From Neodiprion pinetum (Eukaryota; Arthropoda; Insecta; Hymenoptera; Diprionidae), in the NCBI RefSeq assembly GCF_021155775.2, contig NC_060233.1:22299456-22363455 (forward strand): a stretch of 64,000 bases of DNA, in the 5' to 3' direction. The notes beneath the pieces are model-generated. The model ran no database searches, was not told the origin of the DNA, and saw only the letters and a list, made by a program, of their open reading frames with translations. Each line of letters begins with the position of its first letter. Within the stretch, counting starts at the first letter, position 1. The translations under genes were made by a program, and so were the position numbers. Positions 34,739-45,265 of the stretch are shown here, in pieces.

Positions 34739-35306
34739 CGCCTGGCAGATGTGAAACATCGACATTATTTTGTAAAATTAAAATTAATTATAATTAATAA
34801 TCAATTTAAAAAAATTAAAATTAATTAAAATTAATAATCAATTAAAAAAAATACATATAAGTGTTAAAGGAAGCTAAAATAAAAATCAGTATAATTTTAC
34901 ATTTACTGGCGTTAAAACACACCAAATATACGCGTGCTTAATGCACAGATAAATGCACACTTTAATTATAAAAATATAATTAACTTACTGATGACTTGAT
35001 AGTGTGCCATCGGGTGATTTTGCTTTTTTTTGCAGGAGGCTGATCACTTTCACTCTCTAAATTATTACTGTCAGACATTTTATTATCAGAATAATTTGTT
35101 TTCAAGTAAAACACAGGTTATGTGTACTGTAGTAAACAAAAACAAAACACTGTATACACTCCGGGAGTATACAATGCACAGTCGATTGCGCACGGCGACG
35201 CGTCGCCACACCGTACTACCATCATATAGCGTGGCGACGCGTCGCCACGGCTTGCGTCGCCACGCCAGAAATCTGTTTTACGTGCGGCTATAGATGTTTC
35301 ACATCA
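34739..35306. other. Intron segment with inverted GATGTGAAACATC ends and GC-rich palindromes
   Basis: Within intron 1 of the THAP transposase. GATGTGAAACATC (near 34751) and its complement GATGTTTCACATC (near 35294) face each other and may be the ends of another inserted element. Inside are a short minus-strand ATG frame next to a GTAAGT donor (around 34990-35080) and two CpG-rich palindromes. Confidence 0.4.
35194..35248. repeat. Two copies of a CpG palindrome (GGCGACGCGTCGCC)
   Basis: 35194-35207 is a perfect 14-bp palindrome. 35231-35248 (GTGGCGACGCGTCGCCAC) is a perfect 18-bp palindrome with the same core. A further half-site, GCGTCGCCAC, follows at about 35254. Confidence 0.95.
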
Positions 35307-35573
35307 AAAACAATAATACTTATGTATTTATATAGTGTTTCATGCAGATAGCATAACAGGTCACGTGTTGATATAGTTGGCTTGATTTTAAAAATATAGA
35401 AAACTAAGGCATCGAAAGTGAGGTTATGTTACTTACTTTTTTCTTTTCACAGCAGCAATCCATTTTTGCCTTTGACCTATTTTATGTGATGCAGTTGGAA
35501 ACTTGTAAAATATACAATCACTAGTTTTACCGTTATTTTTGCAGTTAACAATACAAAATGTGTACTTCCACAT

Positions 35574-36058
35574 ACTGTCTATTATTTCTCATACAAAATG
35601 CTACCACAACACACGCTGGATCAACTCACTACTCGCCACCCCGCGCGCTACGATCGTTTCGTAGCTCCCCTCCAAGCGACGGCGCTATATTTTAGTAGCT
35701 CCGGTAGACGTGCACTTTTGCTGTACTTAACATGAAATTTTTCACATTCAAGAAATAAATTCAATGGTCAACGGAAATTCCATTAAAAAATTTAATTTAA
35801 TGGTTGATATTTTATTTTTTCGTTAAAAAAGTTACAACCCTGTTCTTCATAAGGTCAACTTTTTATTGAGTATTCTTCGCAATTGATTTACGGAAAGATG
35901 CAACAATTACATGTCAATAATTCGTCGAGATTGAACGTTATATAGAAGCAACTACAAATCGACAGATAGTTTTGCATTATTCACACCGTCGGATCACGTT
36001 CGGAGCGCCGTTTACTTCGGTACAACTGAATCTGCTTTTCAATTTACTATTGTTAAAA
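35574..36058. other. Intergenic region
   Basis: AT-rich with a palindromic CCATTAAAAAATTTAATTTAATGG-like stretch near 35783, similar to one near 32813; these could mark the outer region of the ISL2EU-like element. No gene seen. Confidence 0.35.
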
Positions 36059-36990
36059 ATGCCGAATTACCAATTCATCATTAAAGAAAAAGTGGCGATG
36101 GTGAGACAACATTACGAGGAAATGAGTTATAGACGGATTTCGGACCATTGCGCGGCAGCGTGCCTAGATCGCCCGATCCCATCAGGTAATACGACCCGTA
36201 AAATTGCATTATGCTTCGAAGAAAAAGGAAGTTTAGATGGGAGAACACTGGAGGTATCGCAACCGGATCGAAAAATAAGTTTTGAAACGAAAGTAGCGAT
36301 ATGTTTGTGTGTCGAAGAATCTTGTTGATGAAACCTGTAAGCCGTATCGCTCAGGAGATAGGGGTTTCCAAATCTTCAGTGAGTAATGTATTGCGTGCAG
36401 CGGGATACGAAGCTTACAAGCTGCAGAATCACCACGAGCTTCTGCCTGGTGATGCAGGACATCATTATGATTTAATTCATCGTTAATTGAATTATTTCAA
36501 CAATTACTCATTACAATTGAAAAATAAAAAGTTGAAATAATGATACAAACATCGTTCATAATAATATGAATATTATTCATTGATTGTATTTTTCAGGGTC
36601 CAAGAGTATGATTCCAACAGGATGGGGCGCCATCACATTTTATGCAACGAGTAAGGGAATACCTCGACCAAGAATTCCCTGATCGCTGGATTGGCAGGGG
36701 AAGTCCTATCATACAGTGACCCGCGCGGTCCCCTGACCTCTTCCCACTGGATTACGGACTATGGGCTTATAAAGAACAGTTTGTACACGAAAGGCCGCAT
36801 CGCGAACCGTGTCGAACCCGAAGCAAAAATTACCGACATCCTTCAAAATATGTTACCACAACACGTGTTAAATATTTCTGGTGCATTTTATGATCGCCTA
36901 GGATACTGCACGGTAATGATGGGTGGCTATTTTGAACCCTGCATCAATGGTTTTTTTAGTATAAATTATCAATTATCACAGAAAATTAAA
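36059..36990 (+). pseudogene. mariner-type transposase remnant (HTH N-terminus and DDE C-terminus)
   Basis: ATG at 36059 starts an HTH domain (E-K-V-A-M-V-R-Q-H-Y-E-E-M-S-Y-R-R-I, then R-P-I-P-S-G) that breaks near 36320 and continues in another frame (I-A-Q-E-I-G-V-S-K-S-S-V-S-N-V-L). From about 36605 the C-terminal catalytic part is readable: Q-Q-D-G-A-P-S-H-F, R-W-I-G-R-G-S-P-I and A-R-S-P-D-L-F-P-L-D-Y, with stops. The middle of the core is missing. It is the insect mariner-like family with a DUF4817-type HTH, long dead. Confidence 0.75.
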
Positions 36991-37240
36991 TTACATTAAA
37001 TTCTTTGCCCTGAAATTATAACTGTCTTACAAAAAATTGTGAGAAAATATTCAATTCACTTTTAACGTTGAAGTTGGGCTTTAAATAGAAGGAATGAGTT
37101 TTCGCTAAGTTGGACCTGTTTGATTTTTGTGACAAAATTTATACAAATTCTCAACGTATAATACGTACGAACAATTCAAGCCTATGGACAAAGTGGGGCT
37201 CCTAACTATTTCTTTCGTGATGCATTCTTGATTATTTTAT
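36991..37240. other. Short intergenic region
   Basis: No features seen. It ends at the TATG-repeat tail of the LINE on the minus strand. Confidence 0.5.
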
Positions 37241-37517
37241 TGTATGTATGTATGTATATAATATTTATTGTTCCCCTTGGGGTTACAAAGACTTCCATTT
37301 TCCTCTCCCTTTACCATATTTTTACATGTTTCCTTAACCTATTCTTATCCTATTCTTACTTCCTACCTTATCCTTACTTATTTTTTAATTGCCTGTGCCC
37401 TGTGCCGTTGCCTTGCCATTCTCTTACTTTCCTTCTTATCCTTTTCTTATTCTTTATCCTTATCTTTACTTAACCTCATCCTATTTTACCTTATTCTATT
37501 CCCTATTCGTCCTTATC

Positions 37518-39029
37518 CTAATCGACTTCCATTTCCCATTCATCTCTCACTCTTTCATTCTCTTGTACATCCCTGATCCTTTCCAGTTCGCTCATCCAGA
37601 CTTCTCTCACCCCCTCCTCACCTAACATCTCCCTCACCACCTCCTGCCAGCTTTCCCCCCTTCTATCCCAGCCCACGCACCTTTCCCATACGTGCTCCCA
37701 TGTTTCCTCCTCCCTCCCGCACACCCTACACCTTCTCTTTTCCTCTTCTTCCCAGTACCTTGCCTCCTTCATCTCGCTTCCTAATCTAAATCTTGCCACC
37801 CTTGTCCACCTGCTTTCCCCCCATCCCTTTCCCAGATACCCCGGTATCCCTTCTCCTTTCACAAGCCTGCACCATCCGTTGTACCTCGATTCCCTTATTT
37901 TCTCCCACCTCTCTTTTCTCTGTACTTCCCCTTCTCTCTCCTCTATGTCCCTAAAATCCACCTCTCCCCTTTCCCTTCTCGCGACTACCTCTCTACTCTC
38001 TGCTCCCCTTTCCGCAAAGAAACTTTCCCTTTCTCTTTCCCATCTCGATCCCTGCCTCCCAACTTCTGCCTTTTCCCTTATCTCTTCCCAGCATCTTCTA
38101 GCTAACTCGCTACCCTCCCCTCTCTCCAGCTTCCTTTCAAAATTCCTTGCCCTTCTCCATGCCCTAATCCTTAGCTTCTCCCTCTGTAGTTCCTCCCTTA
38201 CTAAATATCCCAGTGTTCGGCCATCCACTCCTAATGTCCATCTCAAAAATCTATCCTGTACCGCCTCGACCGCCCTCCACCTTCTCCACCCCCATGTCTC
38301 CGATGCGTACTCTATTACCGTCCATACCAGCCTATCAAATAACCAAATCCTTTTTTCCCAATCTCTCCCAAAGCTTCTTTTTCCTATTCCCCATACCTGC
38401 CTCATTACTACCCCTGCCTTCCGTACTCTCTCTTTCACGTGTGCTTTCCGTCCCCCATTGCACTTTACTCTATACACTAGATAGCTGAACTCTTTAACCT
38501 CCTCTATCTTTTTCCCTTTCCATCTCCAATCCCCGTTTTTCCTTCTGCCACCTCCTTTCCTAAATCTTATAATCCTTGATTTCCCTAAATTTACCGTCAG
38601 CCTTTCCCTATCCATATGCCTTTCTAACTTCCTAATCATTACCTCCATCTCCTCTTCACTTTCCGCTAGTAGCACTATATCATCGGCATACGCTAACGTA
38701 CATACCCTGCCGCCGGCCAACTCTACCCCCCCAACCCTTCTCCCTCTCCCCATTTTCTCTTCGAAATCCGCCAGCAGCAGGTTGAATACATGCGGACTGA
38801 GCGGACATCCCTGCCTTACCCCCCTCGCCGTCCAGAACGCCTCTCTTACCTTTCCCCCGCTCCTCGCCCGACTCTTTGTTTCCTTGTAAATTTTCTCTAT
38901 CCTCACCCTTAGCCCTTCCCTCACCCCTCTCCTTTCCATAGTCTCCCATAGCACCTTCCTGTCCACCGAATCGAACGCCGCTTTTAAGTCCACAAAGAAC
39001 GTCACCATCTTTCCCTTATCCCTTCCCAC
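37518..39029 (-). pseudogene. LINE reverse transcriptase with C-terminal zinc knuckle (503-aa open segment)
   Basis: It contains F-F-V-D-L-K-A-A-F-D-S-V-D-R (motif A), R-G-V-R-Q-G-C-P-L-S-P (motif B) and L-A-Y-A-D-D-I-V-L-L-A (motif C). The thumb region follows, then a long Arg/Glu-rich connection and a terminal C-R-V-C...H-V-W-E-R-C knuckle. Upstream, Y-R-G-V-T-L-M-T-T-L-Y-K-V-Y-A near 39080-39120 is the expected RT start but in another frame, so a frameshift near 39050 separates it. The first Met is internal to the domain and not a true start. Confidence 0.9.
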
Positions 39030-39317
39030 CTGTCTATTGATTAAATAGTTAAGCAGCGTCCGTTAATACCATCGCATACACCTTATACAGAGTTGTCATC
39101 AGCGTCACCCCCCTGTATTCTTCTACCCTTTTCCCCTCCCCCTTCTTTACTATCGGCGCTATCAATTTCTCTCTCCTATCCTCTGGCCAGCCCTCCCCCA
39201 CCCAAACTCTGTGACATGTTTTCCATATCTACTGCTCCATCTCTTCCCCCCCATACCTCCATACCTCGCTAACTATTCCATCCCCTCCGGGTGCCTTTCC
39301 ATCCCTCAGCTTTCCTA

Positions 39318-39833
39318 TCACCTTTTTAATCTCTTCCCTCTGCAGCTCCCCTCCCCGTCCCCTTTTCTATTTGCCGACCCCCCGCCTTCTGTTACCTTGT
39401 TTTCCACTCCACCTAATAATCCCATGAAATACTCCCTCCACTCCTGATCGCCTATTTCCTCATTTACTCTCTTCCACTTCTTTCTTTCCCTGTTAACTAT
39501 CTCCCATACCTTGCTTTCTGTCCTTGCTTCCGCTACCTCTTTTATGAAACCCGCATTTTCTCTCTTTTTCCTCTTCTCGCATAGCCTATTATATTCCCTT
39601 CTTTCCTTTCTATACGCTTCTCCTTCCCCCTTCCCCTTTCTGCTGTTCCTTAGACTCTGCCTAACTTCCGCTTTTTTTCGCCTACATTCCTCATCCCACC
39701 AACCCTTTTTCACTTCACTTTCCCTCCCTCCTACATCTAAGGCTCGTCTAAACTCCCTTATTCTTTTCTCTATCTCTTTGCCGACATCTGCTTCTCCTAC
39801 CCCCTCCCATTTGATCTCTGTTCTAAACTTCAT
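39318..39833 (-). pseudogene. LINE ORF2 linker segment between endonuclease and RT
   Basis: Open for 171 codons, very rich in Arg, Lys and Glu, with W-W-D-E-E-C-R-R-K-K, the typical spot between the endonuclease and RT of such LINEs. It is out of frame with both neighbours. Confidence 0.75.
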
Positions 39834-39913
39834 TCACCCTCCTCTGTCCAATCTCCTTTACTAGCTCCCCCCACTCTTTTTCCCTTTCTTGTCCTAGTCA
39901 CTGCCCTCCTCAT

Positions 39914-40680
39914 TCACACTATTACCGGGTGATGGTCCGAGTCAACCCTATCCCCAATCTCTATCCTTTTGACCCTATCCCTTACCTCGCTGTCTCCTAT
40001 AGCGTAGTCTATCACCGTTACCCCCGCCCCTCCTACATACGTAAATTCTCCCTCCTCATGACCCTCTATGTTCCCATTCATTATTGCACAACCTGTCTCT
40101 TCCAAAAATTGCACCAGCTGCTTACCTTCCGAGTTTATTTTCCTGTCCGTTGATTTTCTACTCCTACTCTCCTCCTCTTCTTCCCCCCAACATCCTCCCC
40201 CCTCCTGCCCTGTCCTGGCATTAAAATCACCCCCCACTAGCACTTTTGTTTCTCCCTCTACATCTTCTGCCCGCTCCTTCAATTCCCCTATCTTCTCTTT
40301 CAGATCCCCATTTACGTATATTCCTATTACTATCCATTTTTCCCCCCCAACACTCATGTTCCTTATTATCATCCCCTCTTTCATCTCTTCTCTCCCTCCC
40401 TCCCCACTTACTATCTCCTTTCTTACCCTTGACAGCATTCCGCCTATTGCTCTTCCCTTCCTATTTCTTCTCACCGCATACTGCACTTCCCATTTATACC
40501 CTGCTGGCAACTTATTCCTGATCCTTTCCCACCCCTTCTTTTTTATCCATGTCTCCATTAAAAATATTACATCCCACTCCCTTAGACCCCTTCAAAAATC
40601 CTCGTCCTTTCTCGCAAGCCCCGCCACATTTCAGAACACTACCTTACACCTTTTCCTTTCCGTCTCACCTACGTCCCAAT
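39914..40680 (-). pseudogene. LINE APE-type endonuclease
   Basis: Motifs include E-T-W-I near the N-terminal end (40555), V-G-G-D-F-N-A-R-T-G near 40220 and S-D-H-H-P-V-I-V at 39918-39941, the catalytic Asp/His set. The main open part is 39914-40558, and the region just upstream continues the domain (L-K-C-G-G-A). It nicks target DNA for target-primed reverse transcription in the active relative. Confidence 0.85.
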
Positions 40681-40991
40681 CTCTCCTCTTGCTCTTCCGC
40701 GCCCCCTGTCCCTGCCCCTCCCCGATACCCATTCACCCGACTGCCTTTCCCTACTTCCCCCGGCGTGTGCCTTTATACCTCCCTCTTGCCTTTCCTCGCT
40801 TGTTGTCCTATCCCCATCATCTTTTCCTACTTTTCCCCTCCCCTCCCTTTGCCCCTCTCTCTCTCTTTCCCTGCACCATCCCAAAGGACCTCTTCCCACT
40901 TCCACATTTTCCCTTCTATCCAAATCCTTGCATACTCTATTATTACTCTGTTTTCCCTTCCCTCCTCAATAACTGCTATCTCGCTCAATTT

Positions 40992-41924
40992 TCACTTCAT
41001 TCTCCTCGCTGCCCAGGTGAGATCCTCCTCTATTCTCCTCACCCTCCCTCTAAGAAGGCTTTTTGTTTTCATTACCTGCCTCTTTTGCTCCCTATTCCCT
41101 AGCCTTGCCATCCATATCCCCCTTTCTCCCCCCATTTTCGCTCCTACCTCCCACATATCCTTTACCTCGACCTCTACCCCCATCACCTGCATAATCTTTT
41201 TTAACCCTTCCTTTACCCTTCCCTTCTCTGTTCTCGTTCCTCTCAATAATATATTTCCCGTTCTTTCTGCCCTTTCTTTCCTCTGTATGGCCCACTCCAT
41301 TTCTTTTAACCTATCTATTGTTACCTGCGACACTCCCACATTCCCCTGTCCCTGCCTTTCCCCCCCGCCTTCTGTTCTCTTCTTTTCTAATTCTGCCAGT
41401 CTCTCCTTTACCCTTTCCATCTCCTCCCCTCTCCGCTCTTCTACCTCTTCTAATCTTTTACCTAGGTCCCTTATCGTTTCCTTCATCTCTCCCCTCTCTA
41501 CTTCCCACTGCTCTTCCCATCTAGTCATTTCCCCTTTAATCTCTTCCATTTCTTCCCTGATCCCCCTTCCCTGCCCTTTGACCTCCTCTAGACCTATCTT
41601 TAACTCTTCCCTAATCAGCCTTAGCATATCCTGTATACTCCCTCCCTCTGCCTTCCCTTCCTTACCTGTCTTGCCCTCCGGCGACCGGTGAACTTTCTTG
41701 CTTTTCCCAAATACTCTTTCTCTTTCCTGTATCTCATCTGCATCCTCCTCCTCTTTTTCCCCTTCCTCCTCCCGCTTTCTCTTCCATAAATCTAGCACCG
41801 TCGTCGCCGATCCCAAGCTATGCCTCCTATCCCTCCCTAACGCTGCTACTGCCCCCGGCCTACCTTTCTTTTTCTCCTCCTCTACTCTGTTCGCCCCTTC
41901 TTTTTGGCCACCCACGCTGCTCAT
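40992..41924 (-). CDS. LINE ORF1 (coiled-coil RNA-binding protein, 310 aa from ATG)
   Basis: ATG at 41922-41924; the frame is open a little further upstream without another ATG. The first ~90 residues are charged and low-complexity. A long Glu/Lys/Arg coiled coil follows (E-E-M-E-E-I-K-G-E-M...E-R-R-G-E-E-M-E-R-V-K-E-R-L). The C-terminal third resembles the RRM-like part of L1-type ORF1 proteins (N-I-L-L-R-G, then R-G-I-W-M-A-R-L-G). It is uninterrupted although ORF2 is broken. It would package LINE RNA. Confidence 0.8.
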   Translation of the reverse strand: MSSVGGQKEGANRVEEEKKKGRPGAVAALGRDRRHSLGSATTVLDLWKRKREEEGEKEEEDADEIQERERVFGKSKKVHRSPEGKTGKEGKAEGGSIQDMLRLIREELKIGLEEVKGQGRGIREEMEEIKGEMTRWEEQWEVERGEMKETIRDLGKRLEEVEERRGEEMERVKERLAELEKKRTEGGGERQGQGNVGVSQVTIDRLKEMEWAIQRKERAERTGNILLRGTRTEKGRVKEGLKKIMQVMGVEVEVKDMWEVGAKMGGERGIWMARLGNREQKRQVMKTKSLLRGRVRRIEEDLTWAARRMK

Positions 41925-42260
41925 ACTCTTTCTCTCCGCCACCGCTCCCTACCTTATCCACCTGCCGCCTATCTGTCTCTGCTTTATCCCCCTTCCTACT
42001 CCCTAGATGTCACCGCCTATTTTTGTTTCATCCTTCCCGTTGCTGTCCGCCGACTCTCTCTGACTAACCTCAAAACTCTCCCCCTTTTTTGACCTGTCCT
42101 TCCCTTCCATTCCTGCTTCCCTATTCCCTTCACCCGTCCGCCCGTCCTGGTCCACCCCGCTCCTTCTCTGCCCTATTTCCTTTCCTCCTTACCTTTGCTA
42201 TCCTGCTAAGTTCTCGCCTTTCCACTCACACTCTTTCTCATACCTGCCACACACATCCAA

Positions 42261-43243
42261 ACCGGAAACGGAAGTCTAATATTTTATTGTTTCTACTGAA
42301 ATAATTATCACGGTACTGAAAAAGCGTAATTTTATCTATTATGACATTTGTATCAGAATCGGAGATTCAAAAATGTAAGTTGTGATGTACTAATGGAACA
42401 GACCCTTTCACTTCAATGTTTCCTAATTCGAAAATTATTCGATTTCACTGTATCAATGTGTTTCAAAGATTATTTAAGACAAATGGCAGCGTAAAAAAAT
42501 GTCTAACTTGTCATGGGAGTGATGATAGTTTTATTTGAAAGATTAAAACAATGTAAACTCGATGGGATTCCCAGATTGTAAATCAATTTTAATTCATAAT
42601 CAATAATCTTTGATGTTTATTCTTGTTATTTTAAATTTTTCATCTTGATTACCAATAACAATAACACTGAGAAAATTTTTAGTTCCAGTTACCGCTCAGT
42701 CCTTAAGTATTTGAATTTTTTACCACAATCGAAAAACATAGTTCTAGGTAGAAGATGAAAATGAGTTTTATAGCTGTTACCAGAAAATCCAGTATCTGTT
42801 ACTATTCCTTCTCGTTATAATCACTGTTACTATATTTTCTTGTAAGTGTTGCAAAAATTCAATGCTTGTGCAACAATAAATTGACGTTAAAGCCTTATTC
42901 AACTAAAAAAGTACAGTCAACCGAACAAACTGATTTTACGTTGATTACCAAAAAAAGTCCAGTCACTGGAGACATAAAAGGGGGCTTTCACTACAAAAGG
43001 TCGAGGAAAGTTGTAATTTGGTAGATTTGTACAGTTTGGTGTCCTAATTGATATTCCGAGTTTGTGATATTGGGCGACTGTCGCTCGCGCCGCCATATTG
43101 GAAAAATGGTACCAAAAACCAGTTTTTCGAGAATATCTTCTCAGCAGTGACACCTAGGTCTGATCGACAGCGAGATCGAGGTCATTAAAATCGTTGAGAG
43201 CTCGAGACGCATAAGTTCGAGAAATATTAACAGAGACGGTACA
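42261..43243. other. Non-coding region upstream of the cullin-tail gene
   Basis: AT-rich, no ORF or repeat recognised. No upstream cullin exons are visible here. It would hold the promoter of the small gene starting at 43244 if that gene is real. Confidence 0.5.
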
Positions 43244-43951
43244 ATGTCTAAGCCTGTTAGGAACAACAAACAGGCTGACAAAGCGGCTACAAGAAAATCC
43301 AAAGTAATTTTGAAAGCGCTCTGATCAATTTTTTTTCCTATTCTTTTCTTCTCGTGCAGCCAAGAGCACGAGCAATCGCAGGATGGGGATCGGAAGAAAG
43401 AGTCTATCAGGATCGACAATATCAGATAGACGCAGCCATAGTGAGAATCATGAAAATGAGAAAAACTATGACGCATAATCTTTTAATGAGCGAGCTCTAC
43501 AACCAACGCAAATTTCCCGTCAAGGTAAGAATTTTCACATCAGCTTTTTTCTTTCTCCAAATTATCGTCATTTTCATTCTGTCAATGAATTTTTCTTCTC
43601 CCTATTTTTGCATATCCGCTTCATGGTTTTGCAAATTGCCAAAAAAAAGCTCAACAACTTTTTTGATGGATCAAAAAAATCTCGACAAATTGCTCAATTT
43701 GGAAACGAAGTTTCTCGCGATTTATTAATTGTATGCATCGTTTTTTTTTTGTTTTGTAATTTACGAGAGTTCTTGAATTCTGAAGTTCTTGAAAATCTTT
43801 GGACGTACGAAATACTCAAGTGTTTACTTTTTTTTTTAATAACTTCATTACGCAGCCTGTCGACCTGAAGAATCGAATCGCGTCGTTAATAGACAGAGAC
43901 TACATGGAGCGTGATAAGGATAACGCTAATCAGTACAATTACGTTGCGTAG
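43244..43951 (+). CDS. Cullin-4-like C-terminal (neddylation/WHB) domain, spliced to a short novel first exon
   Basis: Three candidate exons join in phase: 43244-43303 (ATG, 20 codons, basic), 43360-43524 and 43856-43951 (TAG stop), with GTAATT/GTGCAG and GTAAGA/ACGCAG splice sites. Exons 2 and 3 encode E-R-V-Y-Q-D-R-Q-Y-Q-I-D-A-A-I-V-R-I-M-K-M-R-K (the neddylation-site region) and then L-I-D-R-D-Y-M-E-R-D-K-D-N...Y-V-A, characteristic of the cullin-4 C-terminus. In full cullins this winged-helix domain receives NEDD8 and activates CRL ubiquitin ligases. No other cullin exons are visible in the window, so it is either a 106-aa stand-alone WHB protein or the last exons of a gene with very long introns. 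Exon 1 is the weakest part. Confidence 0.75.
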
Positions 43952-45265
43952 CCTCGACCAATTGCCAAAGTTATGTTGAGCCGGGTAAATCCGATTTTTG
44001 TTGGAGAAACAACAACAAGAAAGGAGGAGCGAAAAGTTTCCGGTCCGAAAGCGTCTTTTCAGAGTGATTTCCGGCTCGATTGGATCAGAAGAAAAAGACG
44101 AGGAACGAGAGACTTTTGAGTGATATTTTCTTCGATTTTTGGTGAATTTGAGATCCGTCAATTGCTTAGAAGCGATTAGAATGCACGATTATCATTATTT
44201 TTTTCCTGCTACGGAGGAACTCGAGTGAACGTTAAGAGGAATGAAAAAAAAAAAAACAATTCCGAAAGGATTTTAGTACATTGGCTAAAAAACGACGAGC
44301 GAGTTAAATTGAACGATGAAATCGGTCATCGAATTCGCGAACGGTCAGTGCGCTCAGTGAAAAGCCATTTACTTTTTTTTCTTTTACTTATGCAGCTGAT
44401 ATGTTTGCCCTTCTGTATTATTATTGAGAGGATTGTTCTCAAGGCATTCTCCTCGAGAAAATCAACAGATTTCAAAATGAAACAATAATTACGTGCTGTT
44501 AAGATTCATACGTGAAGAATTTTTTAATGCCACTTTTCCACAGCTCGTGCAAAAAACAAACATTTGCTTTTAGCTGTTCCTAGCAAAAGAGATTCGAATT
44601 GTCGAAGGGATTAAAAATAAAAGACTTTGGAGCGAGTTCAAGTGCGCTAATTGTGACACGTCTTTTTGTTTATCTTTTTTTCATTCTCATTTCGAATAAT
44701 AACGAGTCAACGAAGTTTCGCGCTTCGTGAAATATCAGTGACGAAGGATTCGAAAATTTTTTTCGAACAGCAAAGAGCCTGAAAGGTCGAAAACACAGAG
44801 AAAAAAAAGATTGTAAAAAGAAAAAAAAATTCTATGCTTGCATCTCAAAACTGGAGGCTTATCGTTGTCAATTAATTTTCAATCTAGCGAGAGAATATCC
44901 AAGAAAAAAGGAACAAGATAAAAAATGTGTCAAATAATTGGCTGTCACTGAATTCCCTTGGCCAATAACTGCGAAGATTATACGAAGCAGCGATGGCCAG
45001 TTCTCAACGAATATTATCCGTGCTGAATTCGACCATTTCGTAAAATTAATGATAAATGATTAAATAAAAAATGAAGAAAATAAACAAAAATGCGCTCGAC
45101 TACGAAAACGTATTTTTCTGTAATATTTCGTAGATTTTTCTCAACATTTTAAATAGGGCAAGGTTCCGTACTTGTAATAAATGACAACAGAAAATGAAAA
45201 AGAACAACGAAGATGATGCGAAATTCAGAAAATTTCTTCATTGAATTTACAGCTTTTGTACATCG
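43952..45265. other. Intergenic region between convergent gene tails
   Basis: No gene seen. This is 3' sequence of both the cullin-like (+) and peptidase-like (-) genes and is AT-rich with several A runs. Confidence 0.5.

Larger units (their letters stand above)
33664..35573 (-). pseudogene. THAP-domain DDE transposase (ISL2EU-like), 3 exons, truncated and MITE-split
   Basis: Exon 1 (35573-35437) begins M-W-K-Y-T-F-C-I-V-N-C and carries F-Y-K-F-P and Q-K-W-I-A-A-V-K-R, the first half of a THAP finger, ending at GTAAGT. Exon 2 (34711-34290) begins after TTTTTCAG with D-G-S-K-W-T-P-K-T-H-Y-V-I and continues on the far side of a MITE with T-H-F-I-G-K-K-K-S-D-D-P. Exon 3 starts at 34194 (Y-N-R-L-I-N-R-R-K) and runs through D-A-E-V-Q-T-E, one in-frame TAA near 33877, and F-C-G-F-P-S-I-K-T-D-E-D-L-L. 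Splice phases match at both introns. The DDE domain itself is deleted. One THAP zinc Cys (expected in V-I-C-S-x-H-F) reads Tyr. Confidence 0.75.
37241..42260 (-). mobile_element. Second non-LTR retrotransposon (LINE), decayed, strongly purine-rich sense strand
   Basis: Minus-strand order: 5' region (about 42260-41925), ORF1 (41924-40992), endonuclease (40680-39914), linker (39833-39318), reverse transcriptase and Cys knuckle (about 39110-37518). A 3' UTR ends with CCCCAAGGGG, AATAAA and a (TACA)n tail at 37241-37258. ORF2 is broken by frameshifts between these blocks. The sense strand is very poor in pyrimidines throughout, so the plus strand looks like continuous CT-rich sequence. The clade is uncertain (I- or L1-like group of insect LINEs). 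Confidence 0.88.

Noticed and set aside
40068..41691. Long plus-strand ORFs rich in Ser, Leu, Pro and Phe
   Set aside because: Shadows of the purine-rich minus-strand LINE; the minus strand has endonuclease and ORF1 motifs.
43244..43303. Reading exon 1 of the cullin-tail gene as a histone H2A-like N-terminus
   Set aside because: Basic composition only; the similarity is too weak to support.
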